Source: 66-474 sp035249465 (GTDB lineage Bacteria; Pseudomonadota; Gammaproteobacteria; Xanthomonadales; Rhodanobacteraceae). From it: a stretch of DNA of 5,343 nt. The position numbers and the translations under genes were made by a program. This document shows, one piece after another, positions 1 through 5,343 of this stretch. The first letter of the stretch is position 1. Each line of letters opens with the position of its first letter. The notes beneath the pieces were generated by a model. It saw only the letters and a list, made by a program, of their open reading frames with translations, did no database searches and was not told the DNA's origin. The stretch covers positions 1 to 5,343 of the forward strand of contig DATFGL010000205.1 of assembly GCA_035249465.1 (NCBI GenBank), given 5' to 3'.

Positions 1-940
1 CGGTGGTACGCGGGCAGCGCCGCGCGTTCTGTTCGAACACCTCGCCGTGGCGATGGAAGAAGAACGAGTTCCACTCCGCCTTGCCGCGTGTGCCGGCCAG
101 CAGGCTGTGTTCCTTGAGCAGGGTGTTGTCGTTGGTGCCGAGGAACGGTTCCACGCCGACCGGCTGGTCCAGTACGCCGCGCAATTCCTCGCGGATCGTG
201 CCGGTGTGCTTTTCCAGTTCGGCATGCCACGGAAAACGTTCGCGCGGGTAATACGGCGTCGCGGTGAGGCCCGGCACGTAGAAGAACTTGCAGAACTGGC
301 GCGGGTCGGGGTAGTTGGCCGACCGATCGCCCAGGTAGATTTCCAGGCCCTGCTCCACGCGCGCCAGCGATGCGGGACCGTAGCGGTCGCGCAGCGGTTG
401 CAGCAAATCCATGAGGATGCGCTTGCGGTGGCGATCCACGAACGCGATGGCATGTTTCACCGCCGGACGCAGGCCCGGCGGCGTGGTCAAGTCGTTGCGC
501 CACTTGCCGTGGGCTTGCGCCGCGGCCAGCGCCCCGAAATACGCGGTGGTGGCGTCATCGAGCCGGCCCAGTTGCTCCAGCGCCGCACCGCGGTGCAGGC
601 GCGCCGCGAAATGCACGGGTTCTATGCCGAGCGCGCGGTCGAAGGCGTCCAGCGCGTCGTCGTTGTGGTGCTGCGCGAGGTGCACGATGCCGAGGTTCTT
701 CCAGATCTCCGGCTCGGTGGGATTGTTGCGCGCGGCGCGTTCGAGATCGCGCTGCGCCGATGCGAATTCGCCGCGCGCCAGCGCGCACATCGCCACGAAG
801 TTCAGCGCCTCCGGCGTGTCCGGCGCGCTTTTCAGGATGTCGCGGTAGACCGCCTCGGCCTCGCCGATGCGCTGCTGCGCCGCGTGCGCGCGGGCCTGAT
901 TGATCCTCGCTTCATCCGGTTGTGCCGCTTGCGTATTCAT
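1..940 (-). CDS. TPR-containing aspartyl/asparaginyl beta-hydroxylase domain protein (partial, C-terminus off the left edge)
   Basis: This frame is open from an ATG at 940 to the window edge, giving 313 residues and no stop, so the 3' end lies outside. Residues about 14-147 form four degenerate tetratricopeptide units; the clearest are 46-79 (ALNFVAMCALARGEFASAQ, ending NNPTEP) and 80-113 (EIWKNLGIVHLAQ, ending GIEP). Residues about 200-313 look like the start of an Asp/Asn beta-hydroxylase (AspH/LpxO-type 2-oxoglutarate/Fe(II) oxygenase) domain: FFYVPGL at 219-225, FPWHAELE at 236-243, and WNSFFFHRHGEVFEQN followed by RRCPRTT at the edge. Known members hydroxylate Asp/Asn side chains or lipid A acyl chains; the TPR half suggests a protein partner, which is inference. 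The metal-binding histidines are mostly outside, so activity cannot be judged. There is no good Shine-Dalgarno before the ATG. It is preceded by 250 bases of hairpin-rich DNA, so it probably has its own promoter. Confidence 0.85.
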   Translation of the reverse strand, partial: MNTQAAQPDEARINQARAHAAQQRIGEAEAVYRDILKSAPDTPEALNFVAMCALARGEFASAQRDLERAARNNPTEPEIWKNLGIVHLAQHHNDDALDAFDRALGIEPVHFAARLHRGAALEQLGRLDDATTAYFGALAAAQAHGKWRNDLTTPPGLRPAVKHAIAFVDRHRKRILMDLLQPLRDRYGPASLARVEQGLEIYLGDRSANYPDPRQFCKFFYVPGLTATPYYPRERFPWHAELEKHTGTIREELRGVLDQPVGVEPFLGTNDNTLLKEHSLLAGTRGKAEWNSFFFHRHGEVFEQNARRCPRTT

Positions 941-1190
941 GTCGCATAGTTTGCCGCGTTCGCTTTGCGCGCGCTTGATCAGCATCAGCCATGCGCCACG
1001 CTTTCCCCCCTTCCGCAGGAAGGGGGTCGCCGCAAAGCGGCGGGGGGATGCGCTCTTTGTTGCAACGACCCAAAAACCATTCCCCTCAATTCCCCTTCGT
1101 TCCGAAGGGGGAAGACAAGCGCTCCGCGCGCGTTCGCTTCGCTCCGCCCTTCCTTCGGAAGAGGGGTGGAAGACGAGCGTTTCACGGCGC
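941..1190. other. Hairpin-rich intergenic region, no gene
   Basis: These 250 bases separate the permease stop from the TPR-hydroxylase start. I see no credible gene here: the open frames crossing it are shadows of the flanking genes or low-complexity translations of the hairpins. It holds four short inverted repeats (described separately) and GC-rich linkers. Read on the minus strand, the first hairpin begins about 30 bases after the permease stop but has no U-run. The only T-rich stretch on that strand, at about 1072-1076, lies roughly 15 bases past the 1092-1110 hairpin, so at best it is an imperfect intrinsic terminator. The stretch 941-1000 must carry the promoter and leader of the downstream gene, but I could not pick convincing -35/-10 boxes. 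Confidence 0.6.
1006..1179. repeat. Array of short perfect hairpins with a partly repeated unit
   Basis: There are four inverted repeats: 1006-1014/1018-1026 (CCCCCTTCC, loop GCA, 9 perfect pairs); 1028-1033/1037-1042 (CGCCGC, loop AAA, 6 pairs); 1092-1099/1103-1110 (CCCCTTCG, loop TTC, 8 pairs); and 1149-1153/1157-1161 (CTTCC, loop TTC, 5 pairs, extendable with a bulge). The last two are each followed by nearly the same 11-mer, GAAGACAAGCG at 1111-1121 and GAAGACGAGCG at 1169-1179, so they look like two diverged copies of one unit about 58 bases apart. The stems share a C-run/TTC...GAA/G-run plan. This resembles a dispersed intergenic repeat family rather than a single terminator; dispersal in the genome is inference. 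Confidence 0.6.
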
Positions 1191-2348
1191 CTATCTTTCG
1201 ACCATCTTCGCAAACCACTCCCACCCCGGCGTCCATTCCGCCATCAGCTTCACGCAGGTCAGCAGCGGCACCGCCAGCAGCGCACCGGGAATGCCCCACA
1301 TCCACGCCCACACCAGCAGCCAGACCAGGATGGCGACCGGCGACAGGCGCATGCGGCTGCCCATCACCATCGGTGTCACCACGTTGCCTTCCAGCATTGC
1401 GAGCACCGCGAAGCTGGCGGCGGGCAGCAGCGCGTGCGCGGGATCGTGGAAGGTGAGCAGGCCGATTACCGCGAGCAGCAGCGTGTTGGAGATGGCGCCG
1501 ATGTAAGGCATGAAATTGAGCAGCGTGGCGACGCCGCCCCACAACCACGGGTCGGGCATCTTCCACGCCCACAGGATCAGCGCGGTGAGGCCGCCGAGGC
1601 AGCAGTTGATGATCGTGACGGTAAGCAGGTAGCGCGAGACTTCGACCTGGATGCCGCGCACCAGCCGCGCGGCGATGCGCCGGTAGCGGAAGCGCGGCGA
1701 TGCGGTCACCAGCCGCGCGCGCATTTCGTCGCCATAGGTGAGGAAGAAGAACACCAGCAACGCCACGGTGAGGGTGTCGGCCAGGGCGCGGGGCGCAACC
1801 TGCAACACGCTGCCGAAGGAGAACGCCGGCGCCCGCGCCGGTGGCACGGACGGCGCCGTCTCCACACCCATGCCCGCGAGCGAGCGCGACGCGGCATGGC
1901 TGACTTCGGTCAGCGGCCGGGCCATGCGGTGCAACTTGTAACCGACATCGCGCATCAGCGTGGGCGCCTGCCGGATCCAGTCGGAGGCGGGTGTGCTCAA
2001 GGCGTTCACGGCGGCGCCGATGCCCGCGCCCAGCACCAGCATCAGCAGCAGGCTGCCGAGCATGCGCGGCACGTGCGCGCGCGCGAGTCCGGCGACGATC
2101 GGGTTCAGGCCCAGGGCGATGAATGCGGCCAGCAACAAGGGGATGAGCAACGGACTGGCCAGGATCAGCGTCGCCGCGATCGCCAGCAGCATCAGTACGG
2201 TCAGCGGCAGACGCAGCGCGCGCAGGCGCCGGTCGCGGCGGCGTTCCGAAGATGTCGGACGCTTCTTGCCGCCGGAGGGACGCGGCGACTTGGCGCCCGT
2301 TTTGCGAACCTCGATCCGGGAGGGCGGAGGCGACAACGGCGGCGGCAT
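1191..2348 (-). CDS. AI-2E (PerM/TqsA) family transporter
   Basis: This is a polytopic inner-membrane permease of 385 residues, in the usual size range of the family. The family signatures are clear: LLNFMPYIGAISN at 276-288, EGNVVTPMVMG at 320-330, and WGIPGALLAVPLL at 351-363. Hydrophobic spans lie near 47-65, 66-84, 98-117, 190-205, 241-261, 268-299 and 336-366, with the long soluble loop at about 118-185 typical of the family. Residues 1-45 are an atypical Pro- and Arg/Lys-rich tail, presumably cytoplasmic. I chose the ATG at 2348 because AGGGG lies 11 bases upstream; a GTG at 2360 would add four residues but has that purine run directly against it. Family members have been linked to AI-2 export, Na+/H+ antiport and other solutes, so the substrate here is unknown. 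The gene follows the YqjK-like gene by 84 bases on the same strand. Confidence 0.93.
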   Translation of the reverse strand: MPPPLSPPPSRIEVRKTGAKSPRPSGGKKRPTSSERRRDRRLRALRLPLTVLMLLAIAATLILASPLLIPLLLAAFIALGLNPIVAGLARAHVPRMLGSLLLMLVLGAGIGAAVNALSTPASDWIRQAPTLMRDVGYKLHRMARPLTEVSHAASRSLAGMGVETAPSVPPARAPAFSFGSVLQVAPRALADTLTVALLVFFFLTYGDEMRARLVTASPRFRYRRIAARLVRGIQVEVSRYLLTVTIINCCLGGLTALILWAWKMPDPWLWGGVATLLNFMPYIGAISNTLLLAVIGLLTFHDPAHALLPAASFAVLAMLEGNVVTPMVMGSRMRLSPVAILVWLLVWAWMWGIPGALLAVPLLTCVKLMAEWTPGWEWFAKMVER

Positions 2349-2359
2349 GTTCGCGTTCA

Positions 2360-2364
2360 CCCCT
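2360..2364 (-). promoter_or_regulatory. Ribosome binding site for the AI-2E permease
   Basis: AGGGG on the minus strand sits 11 bases before the ATG at 2348. It overlaps the alternative GTG codon at 2360, which therefore could not use it. This spacing is somewhat long but favours the ATG start. Confidence 0.45.
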
Positions 2365-2375
2365 GCACGGTCGGC

Positions 2376-2387
2376 GATGCCGGCATC
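2376..2387. promoter_or_regulatory. 12-base perfect palindrome upstream of the permease
   Basis: GATGCCGGCATC is a perfect dyad centred about 33 bases before the permease ATG, in the 84-base gap after the YqjK-like gene. Just upstream on the minus strand is TAAGAT (about 2386-2391), a 4/6 match to a -10 box, but no -35 box stands at the right distance. It could be an operator or a chance palindrome in GC-rich DNA; the sequence alone does not decide. Confidence 0.2.
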
Positions 2388-2432
2388 TTAGTCCCGATCA
2401 TGGGGCGGGCTCTTCCGATCCCGCAAGCCACA

Positions 2433-2687
2433 TCAGACAATCAGGTACTGCCTGATCAGTTGCCACGCGGGCCCGCTGGCGATGCGCATCCCGGTGCGGA
2501 TGAGCCCGCTGCCCACGCGCAGCTGCGCCAGCACGAAACCGATGCCCGCGGCGCCCGCCAGGGCCGGGACGGGATGCGCCTGGTAGGCGCCGATCACCCC
2601 GCCGACCGCGCTGCGCAAATCGCCGCGCGCGATCCGGCTCGCGGCGAGGGCACGTTTGCGTTCCGTCAAGGTGCGCAGGTAATTCAC
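2433..2687 (-). CDS. YqjK-like small membrane-associated protein
   Basis: This 84-residue protein starts at a GTG whose last bases overlap the TGA of the preceding gene (GTGA), with GGGAG eight bases upstream; the start is well supported and translation is probably coupled. It begins NYLRTLTERKRALAASR, a basic helix of the kind seen at the N-terminus of E. coli YqjK, which carries a similar charged helix and a short hydrophobic centre. Residues about 39-57 are a moderately hydrophobic segment (VPALAGAAGIGFVLAQL), followed by an amphipathic basic tail ending RQYLIV. Similarity to YqjK is modest; gene order after YqjD- and YqjE-like genes is the stronger argument. No biochemical function is known for this family. 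The frame stays open upstream to 2933 inside the preceding gene, but that extension has no SD and is antagonistic to the YqjE reading frame. Confidence 0.75.
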   Translation of the reverse strand: MNYLRTLTERKRALAASRIARGDLRSAVGGVIGAYQAHPVPALAGAAGIGFVLAQLRVGSGLIRTGMRIASGPAWQLIRQYLIV

Positions 2688-3172
2688 GGCGTCTTCTCCC
2701 GGTCCAGCGGTGCGGAAGCGTGCTGGAAACGCTCGACGTGCCCGCGCAACTCGTTGCCCAACGCGCGCAACTCGGTGCGCGTCGCCGGAAAACTGGCGTG
2801 GTGGATCGCGCGCTTGATGGCCAGCCAGATCACCACCACCAGGATCAGGTGCATCACCACCAGCAATCCCAATGCGATGCCGACGGAACCCGTGGCTTTC
2901 ACGAACGCCCAGCCGATCAGCGCCACCGCGCACGCCCAGAGCGACACCGAAAACGCCACCAGCGCGACACTGCCCAGGAACACCACCGCGACGCTGGCGC
3001 GCAGCACGCGCAGCTCGCTGGCGATCAGCGCCGCCAGTGCCGTCGCGACACGCCGCAACGCCTGGATCAGATCCGCGCCGGCGGTGAAAACAGCGCCGGC
3101 CGCGGGCCCGGCCTCAGCGCCCTCGCCGTGCGCCGGCGTTTTCCCGGCACCCTCTTCCGTGTCGATGCCCAC
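2684..3172 (-). CDS. YqjE-like protein, phage holin superfamily (Phage_holin_3_6 type)
   Basis: This is a 162-residue integral inner-membrane protein. A polar, Gly/Ala/Glu-rich N-terminus (1-30) leads into an amphipathic helix (33-58, ADLIQALRRVATALAALI), then two adjacent transmembrane helices at about 61-90 and 94-119, and a basic/charged C-terminal tail. This is the arrangement of the YqjE family; despite the 'phage holin' family name, there is no lysis gene nearby and no reason to infer a prophage. The start is GTG, since an in-frame TGA at 3197-3199 leaves no alternative upstream; GGAAAG about six bases before it is a plausible SD. The gene lies 32 bases after the DUF883 gene and its TGA overlaps the next gene's GTG. 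In E. coli the same three families sit in the yqjCDEK cluster. Function is unknown; a membrane stress role is inference. Confidence 0.85.
   Translation of the reverse strand: MGIDTEEGAGKTPAHGEGAEAGPAAGAVFTAGADLIQALRRVATALAALIASELRVLRASVAVVFLGSVALVAFSVSLWACAVALIGWAFVKATGSVGIALGLLVVMHLILVVVIWLAIKRAIHHASFPATRTELRALGNELRGHVERFQHASAPLDREKTP
2696..2700 (-). promoter_or_regulatory. Ribosome binding site deciding the GTG start of the YqjK-like gene
   Basis: GGGAG lies on the minus strand, eight bases before GTG at 2687 and inside the last codons of the YqjE-like gene. It rules out the longer upstream reading of this frame. Confidence 0.6.
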
Positions 3173-3204
3173 GAAGGTCTTTCCGACTTCGCCGGCTCAC
3201 GCGT

Positions 3205-3582
3205 TCAGCGGCGCGGGCCGAGCAGGCGGCCCAGCAGCCAGCCGGCCGCCAGCGCGATCGCCACCGATTGCACGGGTTTTTCGCGCACGAAGTCGCGCAC
3301 GTTGTCCATGGCGTCGTCCGCGCGTTCGCGCGCGCTGGATGCGAGCTCGGCACCGCGGTCGCGCCATTCGCCGGCCTTCTCGGCCGCGCGTTCGGCGCCG
3401 CGCGCGCTGGCATCGGTGGCGCGATGCAGGCCCGATTCCACGTGATCGGCGGCGGCTTCGAATTTTTCCTTGGCACCGCTGACCGCGTTGGAAGTGCCTT
3501 CCTTGAAGCGCGTGGCGGTGCGCTCGATGCGCTCGTGCGTGCCTGCGTTGCGTGTCTGTTCGTTGCTGATGTCCGGGCTCAT
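3205..3582 (-). CDS. DUF883 family protein (YqjD/ElaB/YgaM-like)
   Basis: This is a 125-residue C-tail-anchored inner-membrane protein. Residues 1-100 are a long, Ala/Glu/Arg-rich amphipathic helical region (for example AERAAEKAGEWRDRGAEL at 63-80), probably coiled or apolipoprotein-like. Residues 97-121 carry the family signature: DFVREKPVQSVAIALAAGWLLGRLL, cut here as DFVREKP followed by a single transmembrane span at about 104-121 and a basic PRR end. E. coli YqjD is reported to bind ribosomes through its N-terminal part in stationary phase while anchored by this helix; whether that holds here is inference. The ATG at 3582 has an excellent SD (AGGAGA, six bases away). It follows the PEBP gene by 25 bases and precedes the YqjE-like gene by 32, which makes YqjD the best match among the ElaB/YgaM/YqjD paralogues. 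Confidence 0.92.
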   Translation of the reverse strand: MSPDISNEQTRNAGTHERIERTATRFKEGTSNAVSGAKEKFEAAADHVESGLHRATDASARGAERAAEKAGEWRDRGAELASSARERADDAMDNVRDFVREKPVQSVAIALAAGWLLGRLLGPRR

Positions 3583-3607
3583 CTTGTTTCTCCTGGTGGC
3601 GCCGCGT

Positions 3608-4237
3608 TCATTTCACGGCGGGGTTCAAACTGTACGTGGCGGTGATTTCCGCCTGACCCAATACATGACCGCGCAGCGCGGTCTGCAGTTCCCCCCAGCC
3701 GAACGGCCGCGGCAGGTCGAGCCGCGCGACGTCCAGCGCATAAACGCGAAAGCTGTAGTGGTGCAGCAGCGCATCGTTCCACGGCGGACACGGACCGTCA
3801 TAGCCCAGGTAATCGCCGGCCATGTCCGGATCGGACGCGAACCAGCCGGTGTAGTCGTTGCGGCCCTGGCGCGAACCGGCGGGTCCGTCCGGATTGCGCT
3901 TGCCGTGCGGCGTGACGCCATCGCTGCACGCGCCTTCGGCGATCGCGTCGCAGGTCGGCGGAATGTCGATCACCAGCCAGTGCGCGAAATCGACGCGCGG
4001 CAGGTCGGCCGGCACCGTGCGGCCCTGCCGGTTGACGTCATCGCCCCGGCTGGGCACGTCGCCGTCGATGCAGACCAGCGCGAACGACCTGGTGCCCGCG
4101 GGCGCCTCGCTCCATGCAAGGTGCGGATTGCGATTGGCCGAGAGCACGCACGCCTCGCCATGGTCACCGGGCCTGCCGAACGCGAATTCGGCCGGGATCG
4201 GGGCGTTGTTCCGGAAACTGTCACTGCGTATCTGCAT
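3608..4237 (-). CDS. YbhB/YbcL family Raf kinase inhibitor-like (PEBP) protein
   Basis: This 209-residue protein has no signal peptide and is presumably cytoplasmic. Ligand-pocket motifs of the phosphatidylethanolamine-binding family are present in order: NRNPHLAWSEAPAGTRS at 35-51, the DGDVP aspartate at 58-62, FAHW with His86, GYDGPCPPWND at 145-155, and HHYSFRVYALD at 159-169. It is longer than E. coli YbhB (about 158 residues) because of inserts at about 65-82 and 104-140 (NDYTGWFASDPDMAGDY), a known long bacterial subtype. PEBP proteins bind phospholipid headgroups or other anions; bacterial roles are poorly defined. The ATG at 4237 has GGAG seven bases upstream. The gene lies downstream of the sugar dehydrogenase across a REP pair, and 25 bases before the DUF883 gene, so cotranscription with the YqjDEK cassette is likely. 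Confidence 0.93.
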   Translation of the reverse strand: MQIRSDSFRNNAPIPAEFAFGRPGDHGEACVLSANRNPHLAWSEAPAGTRSFALVCIDGDVPSRGDDVNRQGRTVPADLPRVDFAHWLVIDIPPTCDAIAEGACSDGVTPHGKRNPDGPAGSRQGRNDYTGWFASDPDMAGDYLGYDGPCPPWNDALLHHYSFRVYALDVARLDLPRPFGWGELQTALRGHVLGQAEITATYSLNPAVK

Positions 4238-4259
4238 GCCGGGACTCCGAATTCAACAT

Positions 4260-4308
4260 GTAGGAGGGCCGGAAGGCCCGATCGGGTCGCGCCTCCCGGC
4301 GCTCCTAC
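4260..4308. repeat. Inverted pair of GTAGGAG-type REP hairpins (BIME-like)
   Basis: The plus strand reads GTAGGAG at 4260-4266 and the minus strand reads GTAGGAG at 4308-4302. Each foot leads into its own small hairpin: GGGCC-GGAA-GGCCC at 4266-4279, and GCGCC-GGGA-GGCGC on the minus strand at 4302-4289, each followed by CGA. The two copies also fold on each other into one long stem of about 19 pairs with three mismatches. The GTAG foot plus short stem is the hallmark of REP sequences mobilised by RAYT (REP-associated tyrosine) transposases, and GTAGGAG versions are common in pseudomonads and xanthomonads. No RAYT gene is in the window. The minus-strand copy contains the TAG stop codon of the sugar dehydrogenase. 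It probably acts as a transcript-end or mRNA-stabilising structure. Confidence 0.8.
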
Positions 4309-5343
4309 TTCTTTGCATCGTAGGTGATGCGATAAATCACCCCGTTGTAATCATCGGAAACCAGCAGGCTGCCGTCGCGCAGCGGTTGCACGTCGGCCGG
4401 GCGGCCCAGGGTTTTCTGGCCGTCCAGGAACCCCGTGAGGAACGGCTGCGATCCCGTGACCTTGCCATCCTTGCCCACGTGCGCCACCACGACACGGTAG
4501 CCCGACTTGCGTGAACGATTCCACGAGCCATGTTCGGCGATGAAGATCGCGTCGTGGTACGCGGCGGGAAACATTTGCCCGACGTAGAAGCGCATGCCCA
4601 GCGAGGCCACGTGCGCCCCGAGACGCAGGGCGGGTTGCGCGAATTCACTGCACGCGTGGCCCTTGCCGAATTCGGGATCGGCCACGTTGCCCGCGTGGCA
4701 GTAGGGATACCCGAAATTCTCGCCCTGCTTGTCGACGCGGTTCAAGGTGTCGTCGGGAACGTCGTCGCCCAACAGGTCGCGGCCGTTGTTGGTGAACCAG
4801 AAGGCGTGCGTGCCGGGCTGCCAGTCGAAGCCGACCGAATTGCGGATGCCGGTGGCAACGGTTTGCCAATCGCCGCCATCCGGATCCATGCGGATGATCT
4901 TCGCGAAATCGGGACCCGGATCGCAGATGTTGCAGGGCGCGCCGATCGGCACGTACAACTTGCCGTCCGGACCGAATGCGATGAACTTCCAGCCGTGGTG
5001 GGTCTTGGTGGGCAGCTTGTCGGTGACCACGACGGGTTGCGGCGGATCGGCCAGGTGCTGTTCGATGTCGGGATACTTCAGGATCCTGCTGACGGCCGAC
5101 ACGTACAGCGCGCCGTCGCGGAAGGCGACGCCGACCGGCATTTCCAGATCCTTCGCGATCACGTACACATGCCCGGCGCGGCCGTTCCGGTCCATGCCGG
5201 TCAGCGCGTACACCTTGCCCTCGCTCATCGAACCCACGAACACGGTGTCGCGCGCGCCCAAGGTAATCTCGCGCGCGTTCGGCACTGCGTCGCTGTAGAT
5301 CGAAACGTGGAAACCGGGCGGCACCTTCAGGCTTTGCAGCGGC
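4305..5343 (-). CDS. PQQ-dependent sugar (L-sorbosone-type) dehydrogenase, partial, N-terminus off the right edge
   Basis: This gives 345 C-terminal residues of a six-bladed beta-propeller quinoprotein; the frame is open to the right edge, so the start and any signal peptide are outside. Motifs, numbered in the fragment, are: LPP-type strand start KVPPGFHVSIYSD (6-18); FGPDGKLYVPIGAPCNIC (123-140), with His115/116 just before it as the likely catalytic base; TGIRNSVGFDW (164-174), whose Arg-Asn pair matches the PQQ-contacting Arg-Asn of soluble glucose dehydrogenase; NGRDLLGDDVP (186-196); NFGYPYCHAG (209-218); FIAEHGSWNRS (267-277); GRPADVQ (314-320); and a final SDDYNGVIYRITY. Four cysteines (CNIC plus C215 and C231) suggest disulfides, consistent with a periplasmic location. 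No CXXCH haem motif is seen, so electrons would pass to a separate acceptor. The substrate cannot be named from sequence. The stop codon lies inside the REP pair. Confidence 0.93.
   Translation of the reverse strand, partial: PLQSLKVPPGFHVSIYSDAVPNAREITLGARDTVFVGSMSEGKVYALTGMDRNGRAGHVYVIAKDLEMPVGVAFRDGALYVSAVSRILKYPDIEQHLADPPQPVVVTDKLPTKTHHGWKFIAFGPDGKLYVPIGAPCNICDPGPDFAKIIRMDPDGGDWQTVATGIRNSVGFDWQPGTHAFWFTNNGRDLLGDDVPDDTLNRVDKQGENFGYPYCHAGNVADPEFGKGHACSEFAQPALRLGAHVASLGMRFYVGQMFPAAYHDAIFIAEHGSWNRSRKSGYRVVVAHVGKDGKVTGSQPFLTGFLDGQKTLGRPADVQPLRDGSLLVSDDYNGVIYRITYDAKK

Noticed and set aside
47..949. A plus-strand open frame of 300 codons opposite the TPR-hydroxylase gene
   Set aside because: Codon-aligned antisense of a gene with clear TPR and hydroxylase motifs; Arg/Ala/Val-rich translation and no recognisable domain.
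1191..2348. Naming the permease tqsA and inferring quorum-sensing export
   Set aside because: The family is functionally mixed (AI-2 export, Na+/H+ antiport, others) and nothing nearby points to AI-2 signalling.
2409..2420. GCTCTTCCGATC, identical to the 3' end of a common Illumina adapter
   Set aside because: The match stops after 12 bases on both sides, whereas adapter contamination would continue upstream; it lies in an ordinary intergenic gap with flanking genes intact. Treated as coincidence.
2440..2456. Inverted repeat ATCAGG-TACTG-CCTGAT at the end of the YqjK-like gene as a terminator
   Set aside because: It lies inside the coding region, has only six pairs and no following U-run, so it is probably chance.
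2688..2933. N-terminal extension of the YqjK-like gene to an upstream start at 2933
   Set aside because: The extension lies wholly inside the YqjE-like gene in another frame, is low-complexity, and lacks an SD; the GTG at 2687 has GGGAG at ideal spacing and the usual GTGA overlap.
2684..3172. Possible prophage or lysis cassette because of the 'phage holin' family match
   Set aside because: No endolysin, spanin, or phage structural gene is nearby, and the neighbours fit the chromosomal YqjD-YqjE-YqjK arrangement.
900..3482. A plus-strand open frame of 860 codons opposite the permease and the YqjDEK-like genes
   Set aside because: It is antisense to four convincing genes. Opposite the permease and the YqjK-like gene it is codon-aligned, where stops need TTA, CTA or TCA in the sense strand, all rare at this GC content. 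Its translation is low-complexity (H/R/Q/G/A-rich) with no family motifs.
3470..4327. A plus-strand open frame of 285 codons opposite the PEBP gene
   Set aside because: Codon-aligned antisense of a gene with full PEBP motifs; it also runs through the REP pair, which is not coding.

Overview
The window is GC-rich chromosomal DNA, probably from a gammaproteobacterium of the Xanthomonadales (Rhodanobacteraceae or Lysobacteraceae type). That placement is inferred from the base composition, the GTAGGAG-type REP hairpins, the TPR plus aspartyl/asparaginyl beta-hydroxylase gene and the C/G-rich intergenic hairpins; no marker gene fixes it. All seven supported genes are on the minus strand, so transcription runs from high to low coordinates. 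I see no tRNA, rRNA, CRISPR array, transposase or phage structural gene.

In transcription order: (1) 5343-4305, the C-terminal 345 residues of a PQQ-dependent sugar (sorbosone-type) dehydrogenase whose N-terminus lies outside the window. (2) 4308-4260, a pair of inverted REP hairpins whose GTAG foot supplies the dehydrogenase stop codon. (3) 4237-3608, a long-form YbhB/YbcL (PEBP, Raf-kinase-inhibitor-like) protein. (4) 3582-2433, a compact three-gene membrane cassette matching the order of E. coli yqjD-yqjE-yqjK: a DUF883 protein, a two-helix 'phage holin superfamily' protein and a small YqjK-like protein. The last two overlap as GTGA. (5) 2348-1191, an AI-2E (PerM/TqsA) family permease. (6) 1190-941, a 250-base intergenic stretch filled with short perfect hairpins and a partly repeated unit. 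(7) 940-1, the first 313 residues of a TPR protein with an aspartyl/asparaginyl beta-hydroxylase domain, cut by the left edge.

Spacing suggests that PEBP, YqjD, YqjE and YqjK form one transcription unit (gaps of 25 and 32 bases, then a 4-base overlap). The dehydrogenase may lie upstream of it, separated only by the REP pair. The permease starts after an 84-base gap that holds a 12-base perfect palindrome. The YqjDEK cassette suggests an inner-membrane stress or stationary-phase function; the dehydrogenase would act in the periplasm with PQQ; the permease has no assignable substrate. No functional pathway linking all of them can be read from the sequence.

I found no clearly new system. The most interesting items are the REP pair that doubles as a stop codon, the hairpin array upstream of the TPR-hydroxylase gene, and the YqjDEK cassette placed behind a PEBP and a PQQ-dehydrogenase gene.
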